A stretch of DNA of 6,874 nt from Lachnospiraceae bacterium (lineage in GTDB: Bacteria; Bacillota; Clostridia; Lachnospirales; Lachnospiraceae), in the NCBI GenBank assembly GCA_031285465.1, contig JAITWD010000166.1, forward strand, positions 1 through 6,874, in the 5' to 3' direction. How positions within the stretch are numbered: position 1 is the first letter of the stretch; each line of letters begins with the position of its first letter. The translations under genes and the position numbers were made by a program. Shown here in pieces: positions 5,295 through 6,874 of this stretch. The notes beneath the pieces are model-generated. The model worked only from the letters and a program-made list of their open reading frames with translations, ran no database searches and was not told the DNA's origin.

Positions 5295-5849
5295 ACACCC
5301 ATGCATTTCGCAGATCTTATCTGCGAAACTGCCTAAATAAGAAATTGACACCCATATTACTGTCGGCTTCATAGCCGACTCTTCGTCCCGCAGTGGTAGC
5401 TCCAGGTCACTCAGTGTTATATTGATGTCGGTCAGCACCGCTCTATGCCCCCGGTATTGTCCCTCGCGCAAGTAAAATAAAATAACCATATCATTGGGCA
5501 GAGAGGACGAGAGGATGTATCCCGCCTGCCTGAGCAGTTCCTGGATCATCTCCGTTTCTAAGTCCAATGATATGGCTATCGCGATTAAGGTTTCCTTGGT
5601 TGGCCGTTTGCCCTTCTTGATATACTCAAACATTCGCTCGGTCACATCCGCCTGACCAAGCAACAAGTGCTGACTTATCCGCCGACTGGCGATCGTACCT
5701 CTTAGTATTTCTGTAAAATCCTCCCTTCCTAAGGTGGATAGTCCCGCTTTATTGGCAAGCGTTTCGGTTTCCCGGTCACTTAGGGCAAAAACCTCGGCGG
5801 CCCGGCGGATTATCTCATAGCGGAACTTTTTTTTGTCCTCGTTCCGCAA
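5292..5849 (-). CDS. C-terminal part of a frame-split helix-turn-helix regulator (up to 185 aa)
   Basis: The only start at the 5' end is a TTG at 5849, with an in-frame TAA two codons before it and no convincing ribosome binding site. It therefore reads best as the continuation of the gene starting at 6034 after a -1 shift in the A8 run, giving about 247 residues in total. Residues 20-40 (EVFALSDRETETLANKAGLS) finish the first HTH unit. Residues 66-114 form a second XRE-like HTH (DVTERMFEYIKKGKRPTKET, then LLRQAGYILS). Residues 117-155 (LPNDMVILFYL, INITLSDLELPL) match the usual tail of this clostridial XRE-like family as I remember it. Residues from about 168 on are encoded by repeat copies D and C and are probably not native. 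Likely role: DNA-binding regulator of itself or of the downstream glycine-rich genes (inference). Confidence 0.7.
   Translation of the reverse strand: MRNEDKKKFRYEIIRRAAEVFALSDRETETLANKAGLSTLGREDFTEILRGTIASRRISQHLLLGQADVTERMFEYIKKGKRPTKETLIAIAISLDLETEMIQELLRQAGYILSSSLPNDMVILFYLREGQYRGHRAVLTDINITLSDLELPLRDEESAMKPTVIWVSISYLGSFADKICEMHGC
5295..5347 (-). repeat. Two-hairpin dispersed repeat, copy D (hairpin 1 missing)
   Basis: Tandem to copy C and identical to it through ACACCCATGCA, hairpin 2 (5306-5328) and CTGCCTAAATAA. It lacks hairpin 1 and joins another ACACCCAT at 5348. It lies inside the 3' end of the regulator frame and encodes that protein's last residues. Confidence 0.85.
5348..5379 (-). 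repeat. Possible third, diverged repeat unit with a different hairpin
   Basis: ACACCCAT (5348-5355) repeats the boundary motif of copies C and D. It is followed by a perfect stem GTCGGCT/AGCCGAC (5362-5379) with a 4-nt loop, at nearly the same distance as hairpin 2 in the other copies. The stem sequence is unrelated to theirs. It lies within the 3' coding part of the regulator. Confidence 0.4.
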
Positions 5850-6034
5850 GGATTAACCGCCCAATAGGACACATCCTGCTTGCTGACCCCGATAAGGCAA
5901 TATACCTCGTCAAGGGTGGCAAGCTTATTAGTCTTCTTAAATTTTTTAGCCAACTCCCGAAAGGCATAACTAAAGCTTTCATCAAGGGTGAGCTGATGGC
6001 TATCCAGCCATTGTTGGATCTTTTTGTAATTCAT
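5810..6034 (-). CDS. N-terminal part of the frame-split helix-turn-helix regulator (74 aa)
   Basis: The ATG at 6034 has an excellent AAGGAGGT 7 nt upstream. Residues 1-35 are helical (QQWLDSHQLTLDESFSYAFR). Residues 37-62 form an HTH-like element (NKLATLDEVYCLIGVSKQDV, then SYWAVNP). After the A8 run the frame gives SSAMR and stops. The frame one base back continues with KFRYEIIRRAAEVFALSDRE, which fits the missing part of the same domain. The two frames overlap by 40 bp. This is either a regulator inactivated by loss of one A, an on/off phase-variable gene, a programmed -1 frameshift or a sequencing error. On its own the 74-residue product would hold a single incomplete HTH. Confidence 0.7.
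   Translation of the reverse strand: MNYKKIQQWLDSHQLTLDESFSYAFRELAKKFKKTNKLATLDEVYCLIGVSKQDVSYWAVNPCGTRTKKSSAMR
5827..5834 (-). other. A8 homopolymer at the frame junction of the regulator
   Basis: In the upstream frame the run is read ACA AAA AAA AGT, which contains the slippery heptamer A AAA AAA. A -1 slip leads directly into the downstream frame (AAG TTC CGC). Restoring a ninth A would do the same at DNA level. I see no strong stimulatory stem-loop just 3' and no ribosome-binding-like motif at the 10-14 nt spacing typical of dnaX, so mutation or phase variation seems likelier than programmed shifting. Confidence 0.6.
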
Positions 6035-6041
6035 GGTGTTA

Positions 6042-6047
6042 CCTCCT
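6042..6047 (-). promoter_or_regulatory. Ribosome binding site of the regulator gene
   Basis: AGGAGG within AAGGAGGT on the minus strand, 7 nt from the ATG at 6034. It is one of the strongest sites in the window and shows the 6034 start is real. Confidence 0.88.
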
Positions 6048-6057
6048 TTTTATTAAC

Positions 6058-6066
6058 ATGATACCA
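6058..6066 (-). promoter_or_regulatory. Extended -10 promoter of the regulator gene
   Basis: TGGTATCAT on the minus strand is a TG-N extended -10 with one mismatch to TATAAT. It lies 10 bp upstream of the ribosome binding site core. No consensus -35 is present at the right spacing; the hexamer there is GTATTT, which lies inside the palindrome at 6072-6091. An extended -10 promoter can work without a good -35. Confidence 0.45.
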
Positions 6067-6071
6067 GAGTT

Positions 6072-6091
6072 AAGCGGTCAAAATACCGCTT
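6072..6091. promoter_or_regulatory. Palindromic operator AAGCGGT-N6-ACCGCTT
   Basis: A perfect 7-bp inverted repeat covering the -35 position of the regulator promoter. This is where a repressor would block RNA polymerase. Since the gene behind it encodes a helix-turn-helix protein, autoregulation is the simplest reading, but it is inferred from position alone. Confidence 0.5.
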
Positions 6092-6138
6092 GACCCCTAC
6101 ATCATGATCTTTCATCTGCGTCAAATCGTGCAGATAGC

Positions 6139-6175
6139 AAAAAAGCGGGTTGCAAAATTATTGCAACCCGCTTTT
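6139..6175 (-). terminator. Strong intrinsic terminator, minus-facing and possibly bidirectional
   Basis: AAAAGCGGGTTGCAA (6141-6155) pairs perfectly with TTGCAACCCGCTTTT (6161-6175) around a 5-nt loop. Read on the minus strand the stem runs into six U (6144-6139); on the plus strand it ends in four. It would stop transcription coming from ecfT and insulate the regulator gene, whose promoter lies just downstream. Confidence 0.88.
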
Positions 6176-6265
6176 AATATATCATATGTTCTATATCTCT
6201 TCAATGGTAAAAAATAAAACATCCATTTATAGTCATTTCCGCTTGATATTTACGGCTTTCCTTAC

Positions 6266-6290
6266 TTAATCTGCTCATAATTTAATCTGC
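6266..6290. repeat. Pair of TTAATCTGC direct repeats
   Basis: TTAATCTGC at 6266-6274 and again at 6282-6290, 16 bp apart, in the gene-free region between ecfT and the terminator. It could be a protein-binding pair or a chance duplication. Confidence 0.4.
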
Positions 6291-6315
6291 CTATTAGTTT
6301 TGTTGCGTACACACA

Positions 6316-6334
6316 TATATACGCGCCGTATATA
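6316..6334. repeat. 19-bp perfect dyad TATATACG-N3-CGTATATA
   Basis: Two 8-bp arms (6316-6323 and 6327-6334) around CGC. The size and symmetry suit a dimeric DNA-binding protein, but no promoter is obvious beside it. The short loop also allows a cruciform or hairpin. Confidence 0.45.
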
Positions 6335-6461
6335 AAAGTCTAACTATTAACTTCCTCTTTTTTATTTTATCGTGATTGTTGCAATAAATGCACCGACCTG
6401 CTGAACGGTCATAAAGAGTCTAACAATTCATTATCACCATAAACAAATCACAATCGAAAAA

Positions 6462-6874
6462 TCACCCCCCGACCGCCAGCATAATATTCCCCATCACGAT
6501 CGGTTCGACAATGATCACCACGAGATAAACCACCACACACACATACGCCCAGTAATCCCGTCCCCGATAAATCAGCGGATTCATTTTCGTCCTAAACTCG
6601 CCCCCCCGGTAACAGCGTGCCTCCATCGCCATCGCCAGATCATTTGCCCGGCGAAAGGCGGAAATAAACAACGGCACCAATAACGGCACCAGACTCTTCG
6701 CCTTTTTCACCAGATTACCACTGTCAAAGTCGGCCCCTCTGGCCATCTGCGCCTTCATGATCTTATCGGTCTCTTCCAATAAGATCGGGATAAACCGCAG
6801 GGCAATGGAAATCATCATCGCCACCTCATGTACCGGTAGCTTAAATAGCTTAAACGGTTTCATCAGACGCTCCA
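6462..6874 (-). CDS. ecfT: EcfT, transmembrane subunit of an energy-coupling-factor transporter (C-terminal part)
   Basis: The frame enters at the window edge (ERLMKPFK...) and stops with TGA at 6462-6464, so about 136 residues of a protein usually near 265 are present. The internal ATG at 6863 is not the true start. EcfT spans the membrane and couples two ECF ATPases (EcfA1/EcfA2) to substrate-binding S proteins that import vitamins or metals. Visible landmarks, numbered from M6863: PVHEVAMMISIALRFIP (10-26); the first coupling-helix motif AQMARGADF (38-46); LVPLLVPLFISAFRRANDLA (57-76); the second coupling motif AMEARCYRGG (78-87); and a final membrane helix after DYWAY. In most Firmicutes ecfT closes the ribosomal-protein superoperon and is followed by truA. 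Here the accessory genes follow instead, after a terminator. Confidence 0.93.
   Translation of the reverse strand, partial: ERLMKPFKLFKLPVHEVAMMISIALRFIPILLEETDKIMKAQMARGADFDSGNLVKKAKSLVPLLVPLFISAFRRANDLAMAMEARCYRGGEFRTKMNPLIYRGRDYWAYVCVVVYLVVIIVEPIVMGNIMLAVGG

Larger units (their letters stand above)
6176..6461. other. AT-rich intergenic region without a recognisable gene
   Basis: I find no start with a ribosome binding site and no conserved RNA I can name. It contains two 9-bp direct repeats (6266-6290) and a 19-bp dyad (6316-6334). There is no clear terminator directly after the ecfT stop, so ecfT transcripts may run to the hairpin at 6139-6175. Confidence 0.6.

Noticed and set aside
5218..5379. 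Tandem repeats C and D as a CRISPR array
   Set aside because: Only two to three units, almost no spacer between them, and the intervening sequence is itself repeated. No cas genes are visible.

Overview
The window looks like an accessory locus in a low-to-mid GC Gram-positive bacterium, probably a clostridial relative such as the Eubacteriaceae/Acetobacterium group. That guess rests on strong AGGAGG-type ribosome binding sites, the sequence of the EcfT fragment and the style of the double helix-turn-helix regulator. It is inference, not a database match. All the genes I can support are on the minus strand, so they read from high to low coordinates.

Right end (6462-6874): the C-terminal half of EcfT, the membrane subunit of an energy-coupling-factor vitamin/metal transporter. 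It enters the window already in progress. After it comes about 430 bp without a gene (6035-6461). This holds a strong hairpin terminator facing the minus strand (6139-6175), two small dyads or repeats, and a promoter with an overlapping palindrome. That promoter drives a regulator-like gene (6034 to 5292) with two helix-turn-helix segments. The regulator is split over two overlapping frames at a run of eight A, and its last residues are encoded by an inserted repeat.

Centre (2445-5098): two consecutive genes for proteins of 481 and 388 residues. Each has a unique N-terminal region, a predicted beta-rich segment and then long GGX/GXX glycine-rich tracts separated by short beta-strand segments. 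The two share architecture and local sequence, so they look like diverged paralogues. The tracts resemble polyglycine-II bundles (as in some phage tail-tip adhesins) more than true collagen, since proline is scarce. A perfect 11-bp inverted repeat sits across the junction between the two genes.

Left end (1-2202): the first 734 codons of a large leaderless protein, open at the window edge. It resembles the SpvB/TcB part of Tc toxins and Rhs-type proteins, followed by seven Trp-marked, beta-propeller-like repeats. The C-terminal part, where any Rhs shell and toxin domain would lie, is outside the window.

Four copies of a 50-77 bp two-hairpin repeat flank the glycine-rich pair: two on the left in plus orientation and two on the right in minus orientation, so they bracket the pair as inverted repeats. 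The stems show compensatory changes between copies. My working model is a regulator, two glycine-rich fibre or adhesin-like proteins and a Tc/Rhs-like encapsulating protein forming one accessory module beside a housekeeping ecfT gene. The individual observations are direct; the functional link is inference.
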